Source: Saccharothrix sp. NRRL B-16348 (GTDB lineage: Bacteria > Actinomycetota > Actinomycetes > Mycobacteriales > Pseudonocardiaceae). From it: 64,000 nt of DNA. Where the stretch lies: contig NZ_LGED01000198.1 in assembly GCF_001280085.1 (NCBI RefSeq), forward strand, positions 101,846 to 165,845, read 5' to 3'. Positions 57,485 through 64,000 of this stretch are shown here, piece after piece. The position numbers and the translations under genes were made by a program. The notes beneath the pieces are model-generated. The model was not told the DNA's origin, searched no databases, and saw nothing but the letters and a program-made list of their open reading frames with translations. Numbering within the stretch: the first letter of the stretch is position 1; each line of letters begins with the position of its first letter.

Positions 57485-59038
57485 TCAGGAACGCTCGGGG
57501 TCGTCCAGCGGGCCGTGGTCGAACCAGTCGAACCACGCGGTGCCCTCGGTGGCGTACATGCCGATCACCCGGCCGGTGAACCCGGTGGCCACCTCCGTGG
57601 ACAGGTACCGGCCGTCCAGCTCGGCCAGCGGCTCCGGGTCCTCGCCGACGTGGAAGGCGAGGTAGTCGGGCGCGGCGACGTGCAGGCCCGACCGCCGCTC
57701 CTCACCCTCCGACCACTTCCGGGCCGACCGGGTGGTGATCACCAGGGTCACCGGGCCCTGGACCACGGGACGCGTGGCCACGACCTGGCGCAGCGGTCCG
57801 ATGCGGGCGATGACACTGGCCTGCCCGTCGGCCACCTCCAAGTCGTAGTGGTGGCCCTCGTCCAGGCGCACCGACAGGCCGGCGCGACCGGCGCCGTGGT
57901 CCAGCCGCACCGCGGTGCGGCTCTCCGGGTGCTGCTGGCGTCGGCCGACGAAGGTGCAGCCCGGCTGGTCCAGCGTGGCGCCCGTGGCGTGCAGGGCGAG
58001 CCACCCGGGCCGTTCGGCGAGCGACCAGGACCCGTCCGGGCGCGACCGCGGCGAGATCCACACCGGCGCGAGGCCGGGGGTGTCGAAGTCGTCCCGCTGG
58101 GGTGCGGCCTCCAGCGGCCGCGCGGCGCCGGGCGCCTGTTCCCTCAACTTCACGGGACCGACAAGCGGCCAGCCGTCCTCCCACCGCACGGGGGTGAGGA
58201 ACGTTTCCCGGCCCAGCACGTGGAACTTGGGGCTGTACCCGACCGGGCGGGTGGCCAGCAGGACCATCCACCACTCGCCGTCCGGGGTGGTGACGAGGTC
58301 GGCGTGGCCGGTGCTCTGGACGGGCTCGCTCGTGCTGCGGTGCGTCAGGACCGGGTTGCCCGGCGCGGATTCCCACGGACCGCGCGGCGAGCGGGCGCGT
58401 GCCATGGCCACGGTGTGGCCGCGTTCGGTGCCGCCCTCGGCGATCATCAGGTACCACCACTCCCCGATGCGGTACAGGTGGGGCGCCTCCGGCCACTGCA
58501 ACCCGGTGCCCGCCCAGGCGGGGAACGGTCCCTCCAGCACCTTCCCCGCCTCGGGGTCGACGCGGGCGACCTGCACGCCGTTGAACGTGGGCCCGTGGGC
58601 GCCGGCGAAGGAGCACCAGCAGTTGCCCTCCTCGTCCCACGCCAGGTCGGGGTCGATGCCGGGCAGGTCGATCCACACCGGGTCGGACCAGGGGCCTTCC
58701 GGCCGCTCGGCGGTGACGATGAAGTTGCCGCCGTGCGAGACGTTCGTGGTGATCATCCAGAACCGGCCGTCGTGGTGCCGGATCGTGGGCGCGTAGATGC
58801 CGTCGGACGCCATCGCGTCGGCCGGCAGCGGCAGCTGGGACGGCCGGTCCAGGACGTTGCCGAGCTGCCGCCAGTTCACCAGGTCGCGGCTGTGGAAGAT
58901 CGGCACGCCCGGGAAGTACTCGAAGCTCGAGCACACCAGGTAGTAGTCGTCGCCGACCCGGCACACGCTCGGGTCCGGGTGGAACCCAGGGATCACGGGG
59001 TTGTCGTAGTACGACACCTCGGACTTCGGTGAGGTCAT
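57485..59038 (-). CDS. Cytosolic GH43 beta-xylosidase/arabinofuranosidase (subfamily 11-like)
   Basis: Hydrolyses imported xylo-oligosaccharides to xylose; 517 residues with no signal peptide. The propeller begins YYDNPVIPGFHPDPSVCRVG (base Asp in FHPDPS), then ASDGIYAPTIRHHDG, LPGIDPDLAWDEEG (pKa-tuning Asp) and LQWPEAPHLYRIGEWWYL (acid Glu); the C-terminal GH43_C2 sandwich (about 310-517) contains DFDTPGLAPVW and HHYDLEV. This is the layout of Selenomonas/Bacillus XynB-type enzymes. ATG at 59038 follows AAGGAAA. It is last in the sugar-ABC operon, 43 nt after the permease stop, so uptake and intracellular hydrolysis are coupled. Confidence 0.94.
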   Translation of the reverse strand: MTSPKSEVSYYDNPVIPGFHPDPSVCRVGDDYYLVCSSFEYFPGVPIFHSRDLVNWRQLGNVLDRPSQLPLPADAMASDGIYAPTIRHHDGRFWMITTNVSHGGNFIVTAERPEGPWSDPVWIDLPGIDPDLAWDEEGNCWCSFAGAHGPTFNGVQVARVDPEAGKVLEGPFPAWAGTGLQWPEAPHLYRIGEWWYLMIAEGGTERGHTVAMARARSPRGPWESAPGNPVLTHRSTSEPVQSTGHADLVTTPDGEWWMVLLATRPVGYSPKFHVLGRETFLTPVRWEDGWPLVGPVKLREQAPGAARPLEAAPQRDDFDTPGLAPVWISPRSRPDGSWSLAERPGWLALHATGATLDQPGCTFVGRRQQHPESRTAVRLDHGAGRAGLSVRLDEGHHYDLEVADGQASVIARIGPLRQVVATRPVVQGPVTLVITTRSARKWSEGEERRSGLHVAAPDYLAFHVGEDPEPLAELDGRYLSTEVATGFTGRVIGMYATEGTAWFDWFDHGPLDDPERS

Positions 59039-59081
59039 GGTTTTCCTTGTTGTGCGAGGGCTTCAGCGTTGTGCGGTGACT

Positions 59082-59930
59082 TCAGCCCTTGAAGGCGCCT
59101 TCGAGGATGCCGGCGACCATGCGGCGCCCGACCACGACGAACAGCACGACGAGCGGGATCGTGGCGAGGAACGAGCCGGACATGGCCAGGCCGAGGTCCA
59201 CGTCGAGGCTGTTCTGGAGTGCCTTGATCGCGATCTGGGCGGTGTAGCGCTCGGGCGACTTGAGCACGATGAACGGCCACAGGAAGTCGTTCCACGCGGT
59301 GACGAACCCGAACAGGCCGAGCACGAACGCGGCCGGGCGCACGATCGGGAACGCGATGCGCCAGAACACCTGAGCGGTGCTCGCGCCGTCGATGCGGGCC
59401 GCCTGCATCAGCTCGTCGCTGATCGTGGCCGAGATGTGCTGGCGCATCCAGAAGATGCCGAACGCGCTGGCCAGGCCGGGCACGATCAGCGCCTGGAGGG
59501 TGTCGACCCAGCCGAGCTGCGTCATGATCATGTACTGCGGGATGACCGAGAGCTGCGTGGGCACCGTCATGGTGAGCACGACGATCACGAACAGCGTGTT
59601 GCGGCCGGGGAACTGCAGCTTCGCGAAGGCGAACCCGGCCAGCGAGCACAGCACCGCCTGGCCGACGCCGATCGCGGTCGCCACGGCGAGGCTGTTGAGC
59701 AGCGACTGCACGAACGGCACCGTCTCCAGGACCAGGCCCAGGAGGTGGAAGAAGTTGCCGCCGGGCACGACCTCGGGCGGCATCTTCGTCGCGGTCGCCG
59801 TGTCGGTGGTGGCGACGATGAACATCCAGTACAGCGGGAACAGGCACGCGGCGGTGGCCGCGGACAGCAGGAGGTAGGTCCACCAGCGGACCCGGCCGGG
59901 GCGCCGGCCGCGCGTCGCGGTGCTCATCAT
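59082..59930 (-). CDS. Sugar ABC transporter permease (MalG-like)
   Basis: An inner-membrane permease of 282 residues with six helices, first WWTYLLLSAATAACLFPLYW. The EAA loop contacting the ATPase is LMQAARIDGASTAQVFWRIAFPIVRP. A MalG-type GSFLATIPLVVLFVVVGRRMVAGI C terminus is present. The start MM at 59930 overlaps the stop of the preceding permease by ATGA. It forms a heterodimer with the product of 59927-60880 and imports hemicellulose oligosaccharides delivered by the lipoprotein of 60877-62142. No ATP-binding gene is in the operon. Confidence 0.94.
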   Translation of the reverse strand: MMSTATRGRRPGRVRWWTYLLLSAATAACLFPLYWMFIVATTDTATATKMPPEVVPGGNFFHLLGLVLETVPFVQSLLNSLAVATAIGVGQAVLCSLAGFAFAKLQFPGRNTLFVIVVLTMTVPTQLSVIPQYMIMTQLGWVDTLQALIVPGLASAFGIFWMRQHISATISDELMQAARIDGASTAQVFWRIAFPIVRPAAFVLGLFGFVTAWNDFLWPFIVLKSPERYTAQIAIKALQNSLDVDLGLAMSGSFLATIPLVVLFVVVGRRMVAGILEGAFKG

Positions 59931-60880
59931 CGGTCCGCCTTGATCCGGGTGGACAGCACGAAGTTGATCGCGGCGATCGCCACGACCATGACGAACAGGG
60001 CGACCCCGATCGCCGAGCCGTAGCCGAACTCGAACTGCCCGAAACCCTGCTCGTACAGGAACAACGTCAACGTCTGGCACTGGCGCACCGCGCCGCAGGT
60101 CAGCCCCGAGCCGGTCAGCAGCGGCTCGGTGAAGATCTGCAGGCCACCGATGGTGGACGTGACCACGGTGAAGATGATCACCGGCCGCAGCGAGGGGATG
60201 GTGATGTGCCGGAAGCGCTGCCACGGCCCCGCGCCGTCGATGGCCGCGGCCTCGAAGACCGCCCGCGGCACCGATTGCAGCGAGGCGAGGTAGAGCAGCG
60301 TGGTGTAGCCGAACCACCGCCAGGTCACCATCGTGGCGATGAGGACGTGGCTGCCCCACGTGGACTGGACGAAGTCCACCGGATCGATCCCGACCAGCCC
60401 GAGCAGCCAGTTGAGCAGCCCGTAGTCGCGGTCGAACAGCTGCGCGAAGACGACCGCGGTCGCCGCCACCGAGGTGATGTAGGGCACCAGCACGGACATC
60501 CGGAAGAACAGCGCGAACCGCAGCCGGGCGTGGTTGAGCACGTGCGCCAGCACCAGGGCCAGCAGCAACTGCGGGATGGTGGACAGCGCCCAGATGCTCA
60601 CCGTGTTGCCCGCGGCGTTCCAGAACCGCGGGTCGGAGAACATGCGGGTGAAGTTGTCCGTGCCGATGAACACCTGGTCGCCGATGGGGTTCCAGTCGAA
60701 CAGCGCCACGTAGAAGGTGAAGGCGAGCGGGAACAGCCCGAACACCCCGAACAGGACGAAGAACGGGGCGACGTAGGCGTACGGCGACAGGCGCTCGGCG
60801 AGCCCCCTGCCTCGCGGCGAGGCAGGGGGCGGCAGTTCGGCCGAAGGCGCCGGGGTGAGCGTGGCGGTCACGGTCGTCAC
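59927..60880 (-). CDS. Sugar ABC transporter permease (MalF-like)
   Basis: A permease of 317 residues with six helices, starting with YAYVAPFFVLFGVFGLFPLA. Its EAA loop is VFEAAAIDGAGPWQRFRHITIPSLRP. Between helices lies the segment GSGLTCGAVRQCQTLTLFLYEQGF common in CUT1 transporters. The start is GTG at 60880, overlapping the binding-protein stop by GTGA; no ATG gives a comparable N terminus. It couples with the MalG-like permease encoded next. Confidence 0.94.
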   Translation of the reverse strand: MTTVTATLTPAPSAELPPPASPRGRGLAERLSPYAYVAPFFVLFGVFGLFPLAFTFYVALFDWNPIGDQVFIGTDNFTRMFSDPRFWNAAGNTVSIWALSTIPQLLLALVLAHVLNHARLRFALFFRMSVLVPYITSVAATAVVFAQLFDRDYGLLNWLLGLVGIDPVDFVQSTWGSHVLIATMVTWRWFGYTTLLYLASLQSVPRAVFEAAAIDGAGPWQRFRHITIPSLRPVIIFTVVTSTIGGLQIFTEPLLTGSGLTCGAVRQCQTLTLFLYEQGFGQFEFGYGSAIGVALFVMVVAIAAINFVLSTRIKADR

Positions 60881-62142
60881 TCGCCGATGGCGGTCTTGAT
60901 GTTGCTCACGGCGTCGTCCCACGCGGTGGCCGGGTTGCCACCGCCCTGCTCGACGTTGGTGATGGCGTCGAGGAACTCCTGGCCGATGGCGGCGCTGTCC
61001 GGGCCGATGTAGAACGGCTTGAGGCCCAGCAGCGAGTCGGTGTAGATCTTGCCGGTCGGCGCGTCGGTGAAGAACGGGTCCTTGCCGTCGGTGAGCTTGG
61101 GGTCCTTGTAGACCGACGGGGTCGAGGGCAGCGCGCCGACGCGGGTGAAGTGCTCCAGCTGCCCGGCGGGCGACTGCATCTCCTTGATGTAGTTCCAGGC
61201 GGCCTGCGGGTTCTTCGCGCCCTTCGGGATGGCGAGGTAGCTGCCGCCCCAGTTGCCGGAGCCGCCGGGGATCCTGGCGATGTCCCACTTGCCCTTGGTG
61301 TCGGGCGCGGTGCTGCGGATGCTGTTGAGCATCCACGACGGCGCGGACACCGCGGCGTACGCGCCCTGGCCCATGCCGGCGCTCCAGGCGCTCTCGAACG
61401 ACGACTGCCCGGCGGTGATCCCGGAGGTGGCCGCCTTGATGCCGAGGTCGAACGCCGCCTTCACCTGCGGGTTGGTGCTGTAGACCAGCTTGCGGTCCGC
61501 GCTGTAGTACTTCTCCGAGACCTGGTTGACCGCCTGGTAGAACACGCTGGTCGCCGCGTTGTCGGTGAACGCCTTGCCGGTGGCCTGCTTGTAGCGCTTG
61601 CCGGTCTCGATGAACGCGTCCCACGTCGGCCACAGCGCGCTGACGGCCTCGCGGTCGGTGGGCAGCCCGGCGGCGGCGAACAGGTCGGTCCGGTACGCCA
61701 CGGCCATGCCGCCGACGTCGGTGGGGACCCCCAGGACCTCACCGTCCTTGGCGACGCTCTGCTTCCACACCCAGTCCAGGTAGTCGCCCTTGATGTCGTC
61801 GGCGCCCAGCGTCCTCAGGTCGACGAAGTTCTGCGGCTGGTCCACGAACTGCGGCAGGTTGTCGCCCTGGATCAGCACCAGGTCCGGCACCTTCCCGCCG
61901 GCCAGCGCGGTCGTCAGCGACTGGGCGGTCTCGGTCGAGGAGCCCACCTCGGTCAGCTTGATCTGGACGTCCGGGTGCTTCGCCTGGTACGCGTCCACGG
62001 TCAGCTTCTGGTTGATGGCGGAGAAGGACCAGAACTCGAAGGACTTGCCGTCCCCTCCCCCGCCGCCGCCCGTGCCGGGTGTGCAGGCGGTGAGCAGAGC
62101 CAGGGCCGTGGCGGTGCAGAGCAGGGGCAAGCGGAGTTTCAC
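60877..62142 (-). CDS. Sugar-binding lipoprotein of an ABC transporter (family 1)
   Basis: The extracellular solute-binding component of a CUT1 sugar importer, 421 residues. The signal ends with the lipobox LLTAC (Cys near 20), followed by a Gly-rich linker (TPGTGGGGGGDG). The fold signatures are FEFWSFSAINQKLTVDAYQ, LAGGKVPDLVLIQGDNLPQ and VGGMAVAYRTDLFAAAGLPT. The start is GTG at 62142 (VKLRLPLLC), with GGAGAAG 7 nt upstream, not an ATG. It is the first gene of the operon; upstream lie CGAAAGTTTCG and TGTTAGCGCT sites. Probable ligands are xylo- or arabinoxylo-oligosaccharides, given the co-encoded beta-xylosidase. Confidence 0.94.
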   Translation of the reverse strand: MKLRLPLLCTATALALLTACTPGTGGGGGGDGKSFEFWSFSAINQKLTVDAYQAKHPDVQIKLTEVGSSTETAQSLTTALAGGKVPDLVLIQGDNLPQFVDQPQNFVDLRTLGADDIKGDYLDWVWKQSVAKDGEVLGVPTDVGGMAVAYRTDLFAAAGLPTDREAVSALWPTWDAFIETGKRYKQATGKAFTDNAATSVFYQAVNQVSEKYYSADRKLVYSTNPQVKAAFDLGIKAATSGITAGQSSFESAWSAGMGQGAYAAVSAPSWMLNSIRSTAPDTKGKWDIARIPGGSGNWGGSYLAIPKGAKNPQAAWNYIKEMQSPAGQLEHFTRVGALPSTPSVYKDPKLTDGKDPFFTDAPTGKIYTDSLLGLKPFYIGPDSAAIGQEFLDAITNVEQGGGNPATAWDDAVSNIKTAIGE

Positions 62143-62249
62143 GACGCTTCTCCAAGGTGTGCGAGAACAGGCGGCACCGCCACCGGCGGTGGGCACCGCA
62201 GGCAGGCGATCGCGTGAACCGGGTCGAGTGCCGGGCCGCACCGTGCGAC

Positions 62250-62288
62250 CGAAAGTTTCGCCCTCAACTCCGATTGTTAGCGCTCACG
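62250..62288. promoter_or_regulatory. Operators upstream of the sugar-ABC operon
   Basis: CGAAAGTTTCG (62250-62260) matches the sites at 50598 and 51725; TGTTAGCGCTCACG (62275-62288) matches the GH43 control region at 51862-51975. They lie 108-146 nt upstream of the binding-protein GTG. The rest of the 279 bp up to the next gene holds nothing else recognised. Confidence 0.75.
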
Positions 62289-62421
62289 ACAGTAAGCTGT
62301 GTCACAAGGGCCGTCAAGAACCGTTGTGCCGCCTGCCATCCCCCCGGCCGGACTCGCCTCAGTGGACTCTTCTCGACACACTTTGTGAACGCGAACTATC
62401 TAAGCTCGTCGAGCGCGCCGA

Positions 62422-63804
62422 CTAGGCGGTGAACTGCCACCAGTTGAGGTTGAACAAGTAGCCGCTGCCGCCGGTGAAGCGCAGGTAGAGGTCGTGGGTG
62501 CCGGTCGCGCCGCTGATCGGGCAGGACACGTTCGCCCAGTTCTGCCAGCCGCCGGTGCCCGAGACGCCGCAGCGCCCCACCACCGGGCCGCTGGAGCTGT
62601 CCAGCCGGACCTCGACGGTGCCGCCGGACGTGCCCGAGGCGGCCCGCGCGCTGAACGACCTCGCGCCCGCGCCGAACGCGACGCCCTTGACCTTGACGTA
62701 GTCGCCGTTCTCGATCCAGCCGATGTTCATGCCGCCCTCGGAGGACGGTTCGGTCTCGATGCCCGAGCCCCAGGCGATCGTCTCGGCCTCCTGCCGGACG
62801 TAGGGGTTGAGCGTGTCCGCCCGCGGTGCGCCGCCCGTGGTCATGTTGATGGTCGGGATGGTGCCGTCGGCGTTGTAGTTGAACCTCTCCACCGCCACGG
62901 AACGCGTGAAGCCGCCGCCACCCGGCAGGGCGCCGTTGTGGTAGAAGAAGTACGAGCCGCCCTTGAAGTCGACGATGCCCGCGTGGTTGGTGAAGCTGCC
63001 GCCCTGCGTCGGCATGACCGTGCCGCGGTAGGTCCACGGCCCGGTGGGGCTGGGCGCGGTGGAGTAGGCGATGAACTCCGAGCAGCACTTCGCCGCGAAC
63101 ACGTTGTAGTACAGGCCGTTGCGCTTGTAGACCCACGGGCCTTCCTCGTAGAGGGTCGGCCTGGCGGCGTCACCGGTGCGCGAGCCGAACCCCGCCGTGG
63201 TGAGCGGGATCTGCGTGACACCGCCCGAGAAGGACGTCATGTCGGCGTTGAGCCGCACGTACCACAGGTTCGGGTTGCCCCAGTACAGGTACGCCTGACC
63301 GTTGTCGTCGATGAAGACGCTGGGGTCGATCTCGCCGTTCTCCACCAGCGGCCGGCCGATCGCGTCGCGGAACGGGCCGGTGGGGCTGTCCGCCACGCCG
63401 ACGCCGATCGCCATCCGGCCGGTCGCCCGGTTCACCACCGGCACGTACCAGTAGAACTTGCCGTTGCGCTCGATCGCCTGCCCGGCCCACGCGTCCTGCT
63501 TGGCCCAGGCGAACGTGCCCAGGTTCATCGGCGAACCGTGATCGGTCCAGTTCACCATGTCGGCCGACGACCAGACCCGCCACTCCTTCATCGTGAACCA
63601 GGTCGAGCCGTCCTCGTCGTGGCCCGTGTACAGGTACACCCGACCGTTGTGCACCAAAGGCGCCGGATCGGCGGTGTAGATGTGCTGCACGATCGGGTTG
63701 TCCGCCTTGGCCATCGCGGGTGCGAGCACGAGGGCGCACAGGATCGCGGTGAGCAGGGCGCCTGCCCGCCGCAGGAGCGCCGAGGACAACGGCGTCGACT
63801 TCAT
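62422..63804 (-). CDS. Secreted GH43 arabinoxylan arabinofuranohydrolase with CBM6
   Basis: Removes arabinose side chains from arabinoxylan; 460 residues. A Sec signal (LLRRAGALLTAILCALVLAPAMAKA) precedes DNPIVQHIYTADPAPLVHNG, the start seen in Bacillus XynD-type enzymes, with base Asp in TADPAP. NGEIDPSVFIDDNGQAYLYWG holds the second Asp and LYEEGPWVYKRNGLYY the acid Glu. A CBM6 from about 325 (QEAETIAWGSG, GWIENGDYVKVKGV) ends with HDLYLRFTGGSGYLFNLNWW. ATG at 63804 follows GGAGG. It forms its own unit; no CGAAAGTTTCG site was seen within its visible upstream 86 bp. Confidence 0.94.
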   Translation of the reverse strand: MKSTPLSSALLRRAGALLTAILCALVLAPAMAKADNPIVQHIYTADPAPLVHNGRVYLYTGHDEDGSTWFTMKEWRVWSSADMVNWTDHGSPMNLGTFAWAKQDAWAGQAIERNGKFYWYVPVVNRATGRMAIGVGVADSPTGPFRDAIGRPLVENGEIDPSVFIDDNGQAYLYWGNPNLWYVRLNADMTSFSGGVTQIPLTTAGFGSRTGDAARPTLYEEGPWVYKRNGLYYNVFAAKCCSEFIAYSTAPSPTGPWTYRGTVMPTQGGSFTNHAGIVDFKGGSYFFYHNGALPGGGGFTRSVAVERFNYNADGTIPTINMTTGGAPRADTLNPYVRQEAETIAWGSGIETEPSSEGGMNIGWIENGDYVKVKGVAFGAGARSFSARAASGTSGGTVEVRLDSSSGPVVGRCGVSGTGGWQNWANVSCPISGATGTHDLYLRFTGGSGYLFNLNWWQFTA

Positions 63805-63890
63805 GACGAACCTCCAGGAGGAGTACCGGTCGGCGGGTGATGACGGTGCGGGTGATCGGTCCCGGTGCGTCGGTCGGCGGCGGCCGTCCG

Positions 63891-64000
63891 TCAGACGCGG
63901 GTCCACTTCTGGTTGTTCTGGCCGTTGCAGGTCCAGAGGATGAGGGTGGAGCCGTTGGCGGTGGCGGCCTGGTTGACGTCCAGGCACAACCCCGCCTGGG
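63891..64000 (-). CDS. Ricin-B lectin (CBM13) domain protein, C-terminal fragment
   Basis: Only the last 36 codons are visible; the gene continues beyond the right edge. They read AGLCLDVNQAATANGSTL, then LWTCNGQNNQKWTRV and the stop. CLDV, the NGS-x-L-x-L-W-x-C turn and the QxW ending are the hallmark of a ricin-B beta-trefoil repeat, commonly the carbohydrate-binding end of a secreted xylanase or arabinofuranosidase. Eighty-six bases separate it from the next gene. Confidence 0.85.
   Translation of the reverse strand, partial: QAGLCLDVNQAATANGSTLILWTCNGQNNQKWTRV

Overview
The window is high-GC actinomycete DNA. GTG starts, strong GGAG ribosome sites, a KSQ-type modular polyketide synthase, WYL, MarR, PaaX and LacI regulators, an ECF41 sigma factor and secreted CBM-bearing polysaccharide hydrolases together suggest a soil genus of the Pseudonocardiales such as Saccharothrix, Actinosynnema or Lentzea. 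The genus is an inference from style only. No tRNA, rRNA, CRISPR array, insertion sequence or phage gene was seen.

Region 1 (1-24.4 kb) is one end of a polyketide cluster. Two giant minus-strand type I PKS genes carry a KSQ-AT-ACP loading module and at least three KS-AT-DH-KR-ACP modules, then run off the left edge inside a fourth module. All four complete AT domains carry the HAFH signature for malonyl-CoA, so the predicted chain is an acetate-started, unbranched conjugated polyene. A divergent operon encodes a SnoaL-like protein and a class III aminotransferase. A convergent operon encodes a second SnoaL-like protein, a flavin reductase and a biotin-dependent carboxyltransferase beta subunit. 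An epoxide hydrolase gene follows. This set recalls polyketide-alkaloid pathways of the coelimycin type, in which a reductively released polyene aldehyde is transaminated. The releasing domain lies outside the window, so that reading is a hypothesis.

Region 2 (24.5-46.7 kb) is a mosaic of small regulator-plus-target units: WYL regulator/epoxide hydrolase, MarR/P450, ArsR-type regulator/serine hydrolase, acyl-CoA ligase/EamA exporter, an ECF41 sigma factor with two SnoaL-like genes, LysR/membrane protein/multicopper oxidase, a cellulose- or chitin-active LPMO behind a perfect CebR-type operator, a NB-ARC ATPase/lipoprotein pair, a lectin-like protein, a CBM2 esterase, a PaaX-like regulator and a DUF2306 membrane protein. 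Several have recognisable operators. The segment 32.28-32.63 kb is a 70-71 bp tandem array made from copies of a gene's 3' end.

Region 3 (46.8-64 kb) starts with a GntR-TetR regulator broken by a single-base frameshift, then becomes a xylan/arabinoxylan utilisation island. It holds a large secreted alpha/beta hydrolase, a LacI repressor, two multidomain secreted GH43 enzymes on the plus strand, and on the minus strand a sugar-binding lipoprotein, two ABC permeases and a cytosolic GH43 beta-xylosidase in one overlapping operon. A GH43-CBM6 arabinofuranohydrolase and the end of a ricin-B-lectin protein complete it. CGAAAGTTTCG palindromes precede three transcription units and TGTTAGCG-type sites occur near two, which suggests one regulon controlled by the local LacI protein, perhaps with a second regulator. 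The transporter has no ATPase gene here and probably uses a shared MsiK-type ATPase.
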